This document shows, one piece after another, positions 1 to 11,354 of a DNA stretch of 64,000 nt. The notes beneath the pieces are model-generated. The model had not been told where the DNA came from. It searched no databases and was given only the letters and a program-made list of their open reading frames with translations. The stretch is taken from the NCBI GenBank assembly GCA_036023115.1, contig JAYKKT010000073.1, positions 17,477,501-17,541,500 on the forward strand, written 5' to 3'. The translations under genes were made by a program, and so were the position numbers. This DNA comes from Brasenia schreberi (taxonomy: Eukaryota; Streptophyta; Magnoliopsida; Nymphaeales; Cabombaceae). Within the stretch, counting starts at the first letter, position 1, and every line of letters begins with the position of its first letter.

Positions 1-1355
1 CCGCAGGTTAACCCACAATGAGGTTGTGGCACTAGTGGGACACTGAAGTGATGGGTGTTCATTATGGTGCACAGACACCGGTAGGGTATTAATATTCGGT
101 ATCTGTATGAATACAAGAGCATAATTTGAAAAATTAAAATATATTCATGTGACTGTATGAAATAAAAATCATATATATATAAACAAGAAACTGAAATTAC
201 ACAAAATTGGATATCACAATATGTAAAAGTTTTTAAATTGAAATATATAAATTTCGGTAAAACATATAATTCCGACGAGAAACATGACGTCTGACACAAG
301 AAAGTTAAATTTCATGTAGTCTCAATTTCATCATATATATATATATATATATATAAAAGTTAATTTCTTCGTTAGAACATAACACATTTGTTTTTTTGAA
401 ACAAATTGACTCATGGATATTAGTCGACTTGACCCATTCAAAAAAAAATGGAAAAGCTTATAGTGCATAGGTATCAACACGCAAATCCAAATGGATCGAC
501 GGTCTGAATTTTTTAAAATCCATACCGAAATGTACGAAAGATATACCAGAATGTGTACCGAATACCTGTACATACCCAGTACGAACTTTCCACCATATAC
601 GGAGTACCCATGCATCAGAGCTGGTCATTGGTCTGATGCTTTTGAACAAAACCAATTCAAAAGGTGTGAGGGGAGTCGCGCGCAGAGCTCAGGAGTATAT
701 TAACTTTTGCCTGATGCGTCCGCCATTACTTGCAATTCCAACTTCTTGTTCCCGAGTGACAGACGACAATCCAAACTGCGGCAATCTTTTGAGACTGGCG
801 CCGCCCTCAGAGCGTTACAGTAAATCATTTTCAAATGGAATGCACAGGTTCCATCAGGCAATACCAAGGTATTGTGGAATAAGCTAAAACAAACACAAAC
901 ATGAGTTCAAAGAAGCCAAAACAAGTTCGCAATCGGCTCACTGTGTCTAAACTCGGCTCTCATTGTGAATAACGAAGATCTTACCAACATAAATTGTTCG
1001 TAAATATACAACTAAAAGCTATACATGATGCCCTAAAACAATCCGAAGATGAGCAGCCCTTGTTTGTAGGTTTCTTCAGAATAATTTTGTGGTCCTTTCA
1101 TTGTTTTCGCAGATTCAAAGAGAGATCTATCTGCGGCTCTACATCACCGTCAGATGAACTTCATGTTATATGACAATAACCCGCAAGCAAAATCAATAGA
1201 AATCTTACAGGGTTCCTACACCCGCTGCACAAAACCAAACTACACTATGATCTTATGGATGGCGGAATCGTTTTATTACGCTGTTAAACTGACAGAGTCC
1301 TCGTTTCCAAAACTCTAAGATCAGTAAAAAGTGGGCATTAATGTCTAGTCCATCC
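1..1355. other. Intergenic, downstream of the expansin-like gene
   Basis: AT-rich sequence with no recognisable coding region. It holds a (TA)n run at 333-354. The part adjoining 1356 probably includes the 3' UTR of the expansin-like gene on the minus strand; no clear end signal was picked out. The short open frames here have no recognisable protein features. Confidence 0.5.
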
Positions 1356-4300
1356 TCATGTCCAAACGCTGGTGTCACAAGGAGAACACCCTTCCTTTGC
1401 AATGTCTTTAATTTGAACACCGGAATCATACACCAATCCAGGTTTCCAGTCAGCTGGGAGGACTTTCCGGCTGGCCCAGATCCATTTTCCGTCGTATCCC
1501 GATGTTACCACGAAGCGGAATTGGATTGGACCCGGAGGAACCTGGCTAGTCGACCAGACTGCTCCGTAACTCCTTGTCATGAAAGTCCAGTTTGAGCTTC
1601 CCATATGCACAGAGTAAGAATGGCAAATTATTTATACGACAACAACAACAACTAAGCCTTTTCCCATACTAGACGGGGTCGGCTACATGGATTCTTTGTT
1701 TCCACATATCTTTATCGTGTGCCATGTTAGTAGTTAACTCTCAATAAGCTAAATCATTCTTTATTGTTTCTTTCCAACACTTTTGTCGTCGTCTTCTACC
1801 TTTTTTAATACTTTCCAAATTTAGTTTTTCTAACCTTTTTAAAGGTTCTTCTTTTTATTTTCTTTTATATGTCCAAACCATCTTAAACAATGTTCTCTCA
1901 TTTTATCCTCTATTGGTGTCACTCGTACTTTGTTTCTAATAACCTCAATATGTATACGGTCTTTTATTGTATTACCACTCATCCATCTCAACATCTTCAT
2001 TTCTGTCACAGACATCTTTTGTACATGTTGATGATTAACTGCCCAACACTCAGAACCATAAAACATGGCAGGTATAATTGATGCTCTATAATATTTAGCT
2101 TTTAACTTTAATGGTATCTTCTTATCACAAAGAATACCTGATGCTCCTCTCCATTTTAACCCGTCAGCATTAATTCTATGCATAACATCTCCATCAATTC
2201 TTCCATCACTCTGGAAAATTGACCTTAGATATTTAAAACTTTCTTTTTGGGAGATGTAATGTGTACCAATTTTAATTTTTATGTCCTCTGAAGTAACCAA
2301 ATGATCAAACTTACGTTCCATATATTATGTCTTTGTTCTACTAAGTCGGAGGCCTTTGCTTTCTAATGTTTCTCTCCATAGTTCCAATTTTCTATTAACT
2401 TTTTCCTTAAACTCTTCCACTAACACAATGTCATATGCGAATAACATATACCAAGGCACTTCATCTTGAATATGTTTTGTTAACTCATCAATCACCATTA
2501 TAAATAAGTATGGACTTAAAGTTGATCCTTGTTGTAACCCAATATTAACTTCAAAGAAGTCTATCATTCCTTTATGAGTTCTCACACATGTTTTTGCACT
2601 ATCATACATGTCTCTTATAAGGTTAATGTATGTCAATGGGATACTTCTTTTTTCCAAGGTTCTCTAAAGAACCTCCCTCGATACCCTATCGTAAGGGTTT
2701 TCTAGATCAATAAATATCAAGTACAGGTCTTTCCTTTTTGTTCTAAAATGTTCCATAAGATGTCTCAAAAGGTGAATCGCTTCAACAGTAGATCTGCCTG
2801 GCATGAATTCAAATTGGTTCTCTGTTGTACTTGATACTTGTCTTAACATACGTTCGATAATTCTTTCCCACAATTTCATAGTACGGCTCATTAATTTGAT
2901 ACCTCGATAATTCACACAATTTTGAATGTCTCCCTTGTTCTTATATATGGGTATAAGTGTACTTGCTCTCAATTTCTCGGGTATCTTTTGGTTTTTCCAT
3001 ATTTCATTAAATAGTCTTGTGAGCCAAGTGATTCCTATTTCTCCTAGTATTTTCCAAACTTCTATAGGAATATTGTTTGGTCCTACTGATTTACCATTCT
3101 TCATATGTTTAAGAGCCTCTTTGACTTCATTCTTTTGAATACGTCGGTAGAAATTGTGGTTTATATACTTTTCTGAGTTGCCTAAATCTCCTAAACTAAT
3201 ACTAACATCTTTATTTTCATTAAAAAGATTATAAAAATAGTTTTTCCATCTATTTCTTATATCATCATTTGCCACTAGAATTTTTTCATCCTCGTCTTTT
3301 ATGCATCTAACATAATTAAGATCTTTAGTTTTCTTATCTCTAGCCCTAGCTATCCTAAAAATATCTCTTTCACCCTCTTTTGAGTTGAGTTTTTTTATAT
3401 AAGTCCTCCCAAATCTTAGCTTTTGCTTCACTAACGGCCTTTTTTGCTTTCTTATAAGCTTCTAAAATTTTACTAGTTTTCTTAGCATAATGTAATTTGT
3501 AACATGCCATCTTTGCCTTGATTTTATTTTGTACTACTTCACTCCACCACCAAGTTCCTTTTTGTGCCGATACACCTCCCTTAGATATCCCTAACACATC
3601 TTTCACACCTTTCCTAATATGTATAGCCATATTGTTCCACATATCACAGGGTGTGCCAACATAATTCCAAACATCTCCTTGCAGGACTTTCTGTTTAAAT
3701 ATATCTTCTTTCTCACTTTTGAGTTTTCACAATTTAGTCCGAATAACTTGATGCACTCTTTTCTTCTTTGTCTACTTTTTTATTTGTAAATCCATAACTA
3801 AAAGTCTGATGTTGGGTGGTTAAGCTTTCTCCTGGAATTACCTTACAATCTTTACAACACGCTCTATCTTTTTTTGGACAAATAAAGTAATCAATTTGTG
3901 TTTGTGATAAGGCACTCTTATAAGTAATTAAACGTTCATCTCGTTTTTTGAAGATTGTAAAATTTAAAAATCTCCTTACCTTCCTCATTTATATCCCCAA
4001 AACCAAAGTTTCCATGAATCCCTTGATATACTAATGCCTCTTTACCGACATGTTCATTTAAATCTCATCCTAAACAAATCATCTCCCTTTGTGGAATTTT
4101 TTGAAAAACCTTATCTGACTCTTTTCAAAAAACTGTCTTTATATATCTTCTACTCCTACTTGAGGTGCGTAAGCACAAACTATATTAGCAAATTATTTAT
4201 ACGAAACGAGAAAAAAAAAGCAGCTCGTTTCATTGCCACCGATAAAAGATGTAGGGAAGGAGATACGTTCAGTTCGAGTTTTACCGTGTCCTGGCTAAAT

Positions 4301-4889
4301 TATCATCGGAAATCATGAAACTGAGGATGTTTCTCACGAAGTCAAACAAACTACTGAATCCGAGTTTCTTAGAAACGTTTAAAACGATGAACTTGGTTGC
4401 AGCTGGCATGACGCCAAAAACATTCCAAACGTACCTGAGCAACATCAACACCCATGATATCTGTTTGGCCACCTTGAAACAAGAACTTAACCGCAAGATA
4501 ATAGCGGTGACTGCTCTCTTCCACTCTAACACTCAAATTTTGCTTTCCATAATTACACGGGATCCTGCAGATTCAGGAACATTGTTAAGATGAGAGAGAG
4601 AACGTGATTCTTTCAAGATTAAAATTCAAAATTCAAATTGAGATTTTACTTTTTAAAATTGTAAAGAGTAAATAGTACAATTCTACTTTTTATTTCTTGA
4701 ATTTTAACGTTAACTACGTAGATTATATATATAATTGAAATTTAGTGAATTTTGCATCACTGAATATATATATAGTGATTAGATCTGCTCACTCATGCTT
4801 AATTCAGTGCATGAGTCCAATAAAATATCTTTTCTACTTTCTCGAAAAGTAGATAGGTGAACACACATGCTAGAGGCGGGTAGATCCAG

Positions 4890-4974
<85 letters not shown>

Positions 4975-5600
4975 TTTTTGAAAGAGAGATTGTTTAAAAA
5001 TGGTGTGCGTTTGTACAGGAATGACTTAGAACTTAGGTAAACCAGTTACCATGGATCAAATATAAATTGCATAATGGTGTTTTACTGTAAAAATAACTTA
5101 ATTTCGTTATATATACCTTTCATACTCGACGTCCACAACGCCAAGTTTCGTGAGTTGTAGGCTCCTTCCTGGCGTACTCATCGCCATGAATGCTTTGCTG
5201 CTCAACACCCATCCTATTCTGTTGTCTGAATTTTGGTCTGTAAGCACCACTTTTACACCTCCACTGCTGCATAATGACAAGTTTTTGCATCTTATCTGCA
5301 TAAGTTTACCACGCCATTAACCGCAAACCTATCCACTTACTAATACCACTAAAATTTTCAACCACACTTCCTTTCTTGATAAGCAATTCAACAAAATAAA
5401 ATGATAATTATTTAATTTTACCATGCCATTAATCACAAATCAATTCACTTAATAACACTACTAAAAGTATAATGCATATTTTATTTTGTCAACTTTAAAT
5501 AAGTTAGAGAAGCACTTTTGACCTTTTTGAATTTTACTCTTACCCGTCCGATCGTTGGATCAGTATGGTGCAGTGCAGCAAACGAGGTTCCCGCCCCCCC

Positions 5601-5631
<31 letters not shown>

Positions 5632-6132
5632 CATATATATTTAACAATGCTATTTTTTAGGAGAACCATCTAAGTAGAGAGCATACAATCTTGGTGTATT
5701 CATATTAGCCATGGATCAACGCACTCTTTTCCGAAACACTTTGATCCTACGTAAGAGAAGGGACAAATTAATACCTGAAAACACCCTCCACAACCGATCC
5801 CTTGTCTGTATAGCGAAGGATTAGCGGCGGCAATAAGTCCACCATTATAACCAAGAGCAATAGATCCATATCCACAAGCTCCCGCTGAGGAAAGTATCCA
5901 AAATCATGCAGATTATCACTAACCATCATCATATATCATCGCCAAAATCCACTTAATGTCTCCTGAATACAGAGCAAAGGGATTGTTAAATAATATAAAG
6001 GTGAGGACTGGAACCTGATAGGGAAGAAGATGAAGAATAATAAGCAGCAGATGAAGTATGCACACAACGGTCGCAGGCCATTGATGAAGAGAGAAAGAGG
6101 AGGAAGGCAAGCAACGGAGAGAAGAAAGCCAT
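1356..6132 (-). CDS. EXLA: Expansin-like A protein, 5 exons, last splice acceptor non-canonical
   Basis: Expansin-like A proteins are secreted wall proteins with a double-psi barrel domain and a C-terminal grass-pollen-allergen-like domain; their activity is poorly defined. Exons on the minus strand are 6132-6015, 5884-5775, 5295-5117, 4564-4435 and 1604-1356. They join in frame to 262 codons including the stop, the usual family length. Exon 1 gives a signal peptide (residues 1-19) followed directly by the EXLA signature CDRC (20-23). Exons 2-3 hold the GACGYGS, GCGGCFQ and IRCKN blocks, and exon 5 the [18 protein letters not shown] and EGCSPCD blocks. Introns 1-3 are GT-AG. Intron 4 starts GTACG but ends AT (1605-1606) where AG is expected, and contains a same-strand RTE LINE. 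The reading frame is intact, yet normal splicing of the last exon is doubtful. The gene may be recently disabled, or the AT could be a sequence error. Confidence 0.9.
1640..4187 (-). mobile_element. RTE-clade LINE, 5'-truncated, in EXLA intron 4
   Basis: A non-LTR retrotransposon on the minus strand. Its 3' end at 1640 is a short GTT repeat after the conserved AAAAGGCTTAG tail. Broken frames encode the endonuclease end, the long basic linker and the reverse transcriptase, including the [13 protein letters not shown] block and a degenerate FAYDIVLV in place of FADD. It is flanked by a perfect 17-bp target duplication gcaaattatttatacga at 1623-1639 and 4188-4204. The 5' end is cut within the endonuclease. 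Several frameshifts and stops make it inactive. It lies in the same orientation as the host gene. Confidence 0.93.
4893..4971. repeat. (CT)n followed by (AT)n microsatellite
   Basis: About 29 bases of CT repeats pass directly into about 50 bases of AT repeats, inside intron 3 of the expansin-like gene. A similar CT-AT compound repeat is at about 5590-5640 in intron 2. These runs are likely to vary in length between individuals. Confidence 0.95.
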
Positions 6133-7058
6133 TTCCGCTTGCTGAGGGAGATGTACAGAGATGTTTGGGAACCATTCACTCTGTTGCCGTATTTATCAGA
6201 TTGGAGGTGCCGTGCAGGTAGGTAGATCGATGATGGGCAGCACTTTGAATTTCGGCCCTGCGTGTGCGACAGGAAGAGTTTTACTTTTAGTTTGCTTTTC
6301 ACGACATCAAGTACTTGAACTAAATGCAGGCGCAGTGGGAGATTGCTGCACACGGCATCTAAAGGCCACAGAAAGCGAACTCTCTGTTCACGCAGACAGT
6401 ATATGAGAGAGAGAGGGGCTTGTCTCTTTACCAATCTATGGACACTCGCCACCATGTATTTGAAAATTTTGCACCGCGTATGGACGGTTTCTTCTTACAC
6501 AGAGTAATAGGACAGGAAGAACAGTGCCACTGTCATGGTTCTTTTCATATCCGTACCTCATGCTCCAACCATTTTCAAGTACATCCCTTCTTTGAGGTGA
6601 ATGTTTCAGCAAACTTTACATGTTCTTCAAATTCCCCCCACCCACTCGGCACACGTCTCGACATATGCATACATTTATATATATATATATATATCCTGTG
6701 TACTGTCTGTTATTTTTTCTCAAACATCTTTAAATAATACTCATGACTCGTAAATAAAAATGAATATGAGCAGACAATGTAAAAGGTTGTAAAGTTCAGT
6801 TTTATAGACACAGATTGGCTCATTAGTTAATGCGCTTATGAAGGAAGTGGTTCCAGTATTGACGTTCTGCAGTTGTTGATGGTCCACTTTGACTCTCTGG
6901 GGAAAGAGAAAGATACTGCACTAAGGACAACCGTTCTTTCTCTAACCGAGTAAAATAAATAAAGTCGGTGGACCACGAATGGGAGAAAGGGGCAACAAAT
7001 GGTGGACTAAACCTTTCAGAACCAATATTCTACAGCGCTACTTAAGACGCGGATAAGT
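6133..7058. other. Upstream region of the expansin-like gene
   Basis: Contains the presumed promoter and 5' UTR of the expansin-like gene, read on the minus strand. A weak TATA-like GATAAATACGG lies about 55-65 bases upstream of the start codon. A short (AT)n run is near 6675-6694. Open frames on both strands between 6160 and 6740 resemble no known protein. Confidence 0.35.
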
Positions 7059-7144
7059 GGACTTGGTTAAACCATATTTGTCAAGCTATGGTGTGAATCT
7101 ATTGGCTTTAAACCCCACTTGTTGGAAATATTGATTAGAACTTG

Positions 7145-7184
<40 letters not shown>

Positions 7185-7304
7185 TTTTATATATATATAT
7201 ATATATATATTTATAAAACAAGTTCTAATCAATATTTCCAACAAGTGGGGTTTAAAGCCAATAGATTCACACCATAGCTTGACAAATATGGTTTAACCAA
7301 GTCC
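7059..7304. repeat. Perfect 86-bp inverted repeat with AT-rich loop
   Basis: Left arm 7059-7144 and right arm 7219-7304 are exact reverse complements over all 86 bases, checked base by base. The 74-base spacer is almost entirely (TA)n and is itself largely self-complementary, so the whole 246 bases could form one very long hairpin. The arms are mixed sequence, not microsatellite, and carry no recognised coding or transposon signature. The right arm runs directly into (AG)n. Possible origins are a foldback element, a hairpin RNA locus, or a palindromic assembly artefact. Confidence 0.95.

Positions 7305-7306
<2 letters not shown>

Positions 7307-7380
<74 letters not shown>
7307..7380. repeat. 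(AG)37 microsatellite
   Basis: An uninterrupted AG dinucleotide run directly after the right arm of the inverted repeat. Its Leu-Ser open frames on the minus strand are artefacts of the repeat. Confidence 0.98.
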
Positions 7381-7385
<5 letters not shown>

Positions 7386-8345
7386 TCCGGAATCTCCAGG
7401 AACGGAATCTCCAGGAAATAGTTTGGGTCTACAAGTTTCTCGATCAACCAAGATAAAAAACAAACCTTCTCCCACAATCAAACCGAAACCAAAACCAGCA
7501 GTAGAATTCAGTATATACTAAATACATGAAAATAATTGAGTAAGATTCTACCATTTTGTGGTCTATGCACCTTACGAATGCTTTAATGGCCTTGCACATA
7601 AAATGAACAAAGTGGTTGTCACGGGAAGGCCCATTCATTACATAGGCAGTTAAGTGGGGTGTTTGTGTTTCTGGTACTGTGCCCTTTTGCCTTTTGTGTC
7701 TAAGAAAGCCTAATCTTGACATGACCTGATTTCTTTGTATCATCTTGGATGGATATGAACAGGTCAACGGACAATTAGAGTTGCTTAGCGTGTTGCAAGT
7801 TTGTGTTTTGTACCGTGCCGTGCCATTTGTCTAGAATTGGAACCGAATTGGTCCCCTTCAGGTTCCATGTCACTTCTACAATGGTTTCGGGTTTCGGTTC
7901 TGGTCTATTCTGGAGGCGGTTAGGCTCTGGTCCAAACCGACGACTTCAAGGAGTCCATGACTGTGGATGGTCCCTTGGTGACTTCAGTCAGGCTTCGTGC
8001 ATGCTGAATGTGACCACTATTCAGCTTTTCCTATGTGCATTACATTAACTATGGTGGGCATCACAGGGAATAGGGATGTCAATGTGTTGTCTGACTTCAA
8101 GGACTTTCACCAAAAGACATGAGCCTCTAAAAGCCCGTGTTCGTATCCAACCGAAGTAGCTCGAAAAATATCGTGTAGTGTTTGGGTTGCTATGTTTCTG
8201 ACATAAAATATAAATTGAGAAAACACAAACACGAACTGTATGAAAACCAAATTAGTTTGGATCATGAAAGGGAAAATACAGCTGATCATCGATGACATGA
8301 TTGAGGAAACCATATTGGGGCTTTGAACGAAAGCCATCTCCTTTT
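7381..8345. other. Intergenic, no gene seen
   Basis: Unique-looking sequence of mixed composition. Open frames of up to about 107 codons exist but show no recognisable domain, and no splice-consistent coding pieces were found. Confidence 0.4.
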
Positions 8346-8440
8346 CCTTTTTTTACAATGAAAAGGGTGAAGTGAGATGCATACCCCGGGTATCAAACTC
8401 AGGACCTCCAACATGTGAGTCGACCCCATAGCACCGTATA
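8346..8440 (-). mobile_element. tRNA-derived SINE-like fragment
   Basis: A run of T at about 8346 (a poly-A tail on the minus strand) is followed by a segment whose reverse complement contains a B-box-like gagtttgatacccggg. It resembles the other SINE-like units of the window. The A-box end is poorly kept. Confidence 0.45.
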
Positions 8441-9136
8441 AAGAATTATATTGAAGCAAAAGAACTATTTTACTGCAAATATTGTGGGGTTGGATACTGC
8501 CATTTCCATGATCGGGGATGATGCGATCAATCCTGCAGCCTAGATCCAGATCCAGAACGAGACAGAAACCGGAGCACTGATTCTTTTCTCCAATCCACAT
8601 TAAGTGTATAATGGTACACTAATCTACCCAGGTAATAGCAGCATATGGTACAAATAACACAAAATATGGGGAAGAAACATTGAGATCTTGATGCACCAAC
8701 AATAACAAAACCTTCTAGGTGGGTCAAATTCATGAATGTTGGTTTGAATGGAGTTGAGATTTTCCGGTCTAAATCCTATGTCTTACGTGAACTTGATTTT
8801 CCTGGGAAACTCTCATATACAAATGCTTTCTTAGTTTATTTAACAAAATTAAACACTTCTTCAATGCTCAACAAATTTTGTATGTCATCTTTGACCCATA
8901 ATTTGTAGCTGCATAGCATTTTTAGTCGGATAGTGAATCACTCTTTACGCAAAATACTTATATGAAATATGGACATCAATTTTCTTTAAAGGTCAGCCTC
9001 ACTTTGATCATAAATGATTGATATTTAGAGAGCTAAATTCTCCAGTTTCATGAACTGTTAGTGTGCTATTGCTCATCGTCGTTTGTTTCTTAATTAGCTA
9101 TTAAAAATTGAACTAAAGAGCTGTTTGTAGCTGCAC
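8441..9136. other. Intergenic, no gene seen
   Basis: AT-rich sequence with no supported coding region, RNA gene or element. Confidence 0.35.
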
Positions 9137-9250
9137 AAAGAGCAATAGCTCACCTAACTAGGGGTTCGAGTCACAAGTTTAAGGTCATGGATTCCATACC
9201 CGGGGCGTGCATCTGACTTCATTCTCAACATTGCACAAAAAAAACAAAGA
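9137..9250 (+). mobile_element. tRNA-derived SINE-like element, copy 1
   Basis: Begins with gagcaatagctcacc, whose tagctcacctaactagg fits a Pol III A box. About 40 bases later, ggattccataccc is a diverged B box, followed by a shared tail and an A-rich end at 9236-9250. The block is closely related to 9533-9645, about 400 bases downstream, which argues for a dispersed SINE family and not a tRNA gene. Confidence 0.6.
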
Positions 9251-9532
9251 AAAAGAGAGCGGCTTGTAGCCGTTTATAGTAGAAGAGGAGCGAGGATGGC
9301 CAGCCCAACGTGTCATCTAGGTCAGTGTTTGACTCCTTAGCTCTGCAGGTCAAGTGTTCAATGCTGAGGGTTAAAGTTAGTTTACCTTTCCATTAATAGT
9401 CTCATTAGAGTCTGAACGACTTGTTAATGCTCATCACTGATGGTGGAAAGGGCATGACTAATCAGATAAATAACGATGGAAGTTATAAATGCAGCAATTT
9501 TGTTCATGAATTGCAACTAATTTTCAGATTCT

Positions 9533-9645
9533 GAAAGAGCAATAGCTCACCTGGCTAGAGGGTCGTCTCACAAGTTGAAGGTCATGAGTTCGATACCCGG
9601 AGTGTGAATCTAGCTTCAGCCTACCTATTGTAAAAATATGAAGGT
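9533..9645 (+). mobile_element. tRNA-derived SINE-like element, copy 2
   Basis: The best-preserved unit of the family. The A box tagctcacctggctagag is at about 9543-9560 and the B box gagttcgatacccg at about 9586-9599. The spacing is near that of tRNA genes, but no tRNA cloverleaf is evident. Related units are at 9137, 15908, 39624 and, inverted, 49645. Confidence 0.65.
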
Positions 9646-10208
9646 GAACCGATGCCTCACCTAGCCCAGATCAGCCACTGCTTCAAAACAAAATGCTTCC
9701 TGTAACTTTCACCTTCCCCTTGTGCCAGTAAGTCGAACTTGTTTGGTTGGGTTTGGGAAGCATAACATGATCCAAATACCGATTGAATTCACATTCAATA
9801 TTCAATATTCAATATTTGCATCCAAATCCAAATTTCGATTCAATACGTACAATAACAATCAAAAGTATTCTCTATATGTGTGGGTAACAAATATATAAGA
9901 AACATATATCATCTTGCTTTGCATTCTACATAATTAATACTAGAATCCTAAACACACCTCAATAGCATGATTCAACGCAAGAAGAAGCCAGTCTCAACTT
10001 GTCACTTTCATGCAAACTTTCCAGAAATTCTGCATGTGGTTCCGTTTTTACACAGAGCAAATTGCAACCGTATAGTTGCAGCTGTATCTACCTGTACTTA
10101 CAACAAGTATTCATGAGCCAAAATATATTTATAGTTTTCAATGTTCTTGTATTTCCTTTATTAGCAATGTTGTGATCCTAGAAACTAAAGATATGACACT
10201 TATATGTT

Positions 10209-10260
<52 letters not shown>

Positions 10261-11040
10261 AAAACCGGATCTTGTCCACGTTTGATATGTTTATTCATTA
10301 CTTTTCGGTGACATAAGTATAATTTAGAAAATTTTAAGGGTTTTAAAAAAAGAACAAAGAATAATATTATTACACTTGTGCTCTTAAAAAAACAATCATT
10401 GAGTCTGAGTAAGTGGCATGTTTGTAGTGGGCAGAGTTTGTATCTACATATTGTGTGTGCTTGATAACATCCTTCTGAAGCACTTCTAGGGTATGCTTGG
10501 TTTTGAGGAAAAGGTTCATTCTCAATATAACCCTTTTCACCCACAAACCCATTATCTCTTCCATGTTTATGCATCAAATTCTCTTATCCATTTGCATATC
10601 AATTCAGTCCTACCACAGAAGGCTCTATAAGAACTTGGTATCAAGAGAACAGGAATACCAACTTCTCATTCTGGGATTTTGCATACAAAAACAAGAAGCA
10701 GCAGTTCAATTATCCCATTTCTTTAGTTTGTTGTTCCAACATGCATCATCCAAACACCTAGTTTAAAAATGAGAAGTTGTCCAACTTTTTCTAGATTACT
10801 GTTTCACTATGGAAAGATCTTTCGAATTCTAGATTGGGGAGAGGCATATCGGTCAAAACCCCACCACAAAAAGCATTGCATGTGACTAGGCGTGTATGCA
10901 TCATTGCCATCAGCCATCAAAGCCTATGTTCGGCAATAGGGGTATTCGGTGACAAGGGATCGAATCCCATCGGCATTCTTGGCGAGAGAGTACACCAGTG
11001 AAACTAGTTTCCTCTCTCTCTCCCTCTGCTAATGACCCAT
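9646..11040. other. Intergenic, upstream of the kinase gene
   Basis: No gene recognised. It contains a (TA)n run at 10209-10258 and, near 10950-10965, a perfect tRNA-type B-box match (gggatcgaatccc) without a matching A box or cloverleaf, probably another tRNA-derived scrap. Confidence 0.4.
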
Positions 11041-11046
11041 AAAAGC

Positions 11047-11325
11047 AATCCCCCTGCCACCCATCATCTGCTTAAGAAGAGAGCAGAGTGAAGAAAGAGG
11101 CAACATCTCTCTCTCTGTGTGCCAATGAGCCGGACGACCAATTTTACAGCCACCCATCTTCTTAAGAAGAGAGGAGGGTGAAGACAGAGACAGCACCTCT
11201 CTCTCTCTCTATCTGTCTGTTGATAGAGAAAGAGACGGCTACCAACATGTACCGGAAAACCAATTTTTCGAGCAAGCATCTTGAGGAAAAGAGAGGAGGG
11301 GAGTGAAGAAACGAGGAGGAAAGGC
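11047..11325. repeat. Three imperfect tandem units in the kinase 5' leader
   Basis: Units starting near 11047, 11138 and 11260 share a core of CCAAT-like start, ccaccatc/cttaagaagagag, a gaggg-tgaag block and a CT-rich stretch. The third is shorter. They lie just upstream of the kinase start codon at 11355, so they sit in its promoter or 5' UTR. Confidence 0.7.
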
Positions 11326-11354
11326 CGCACTTCGGTGGGTGGTGAAAGAGAGGT

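Noticed and set aside
1620..1660. Use of the AG at the LINE 3' end as a rescue splice acceptor for EXLA exon 5
   Set aside because: In the phase required by exon 4 the sequence runs through GTT repeats into TAA before reaching exon 5.
2926..3138. A recurrent 70-codon frame starting [14 protein letters not shown], also at 24995-25207, 51510-51722 and 59122-59334
   Set aside because: It is the antisense of the same conserved reverse transcriptase segment in four RTE copies. It recurs because the element recurs, not because it is a gene.
4315..4593. A 92-codon plus-strand open frame
   Set aside because: It is the antisense shadow of EXLA exon 4, whose minus-strand frame matches the family and has correct splice sites.
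7229..7481. Minus-strand Leu-Ser repeat frames
   Set aside because: Pure translation of the (AG)n microsatellite.
10940..10975. Perfect B-box-like gggatcgaatccc, possible tRNA gene
   Set aside because: No A box at the right distance and no cloverleaf arms could be drawn.
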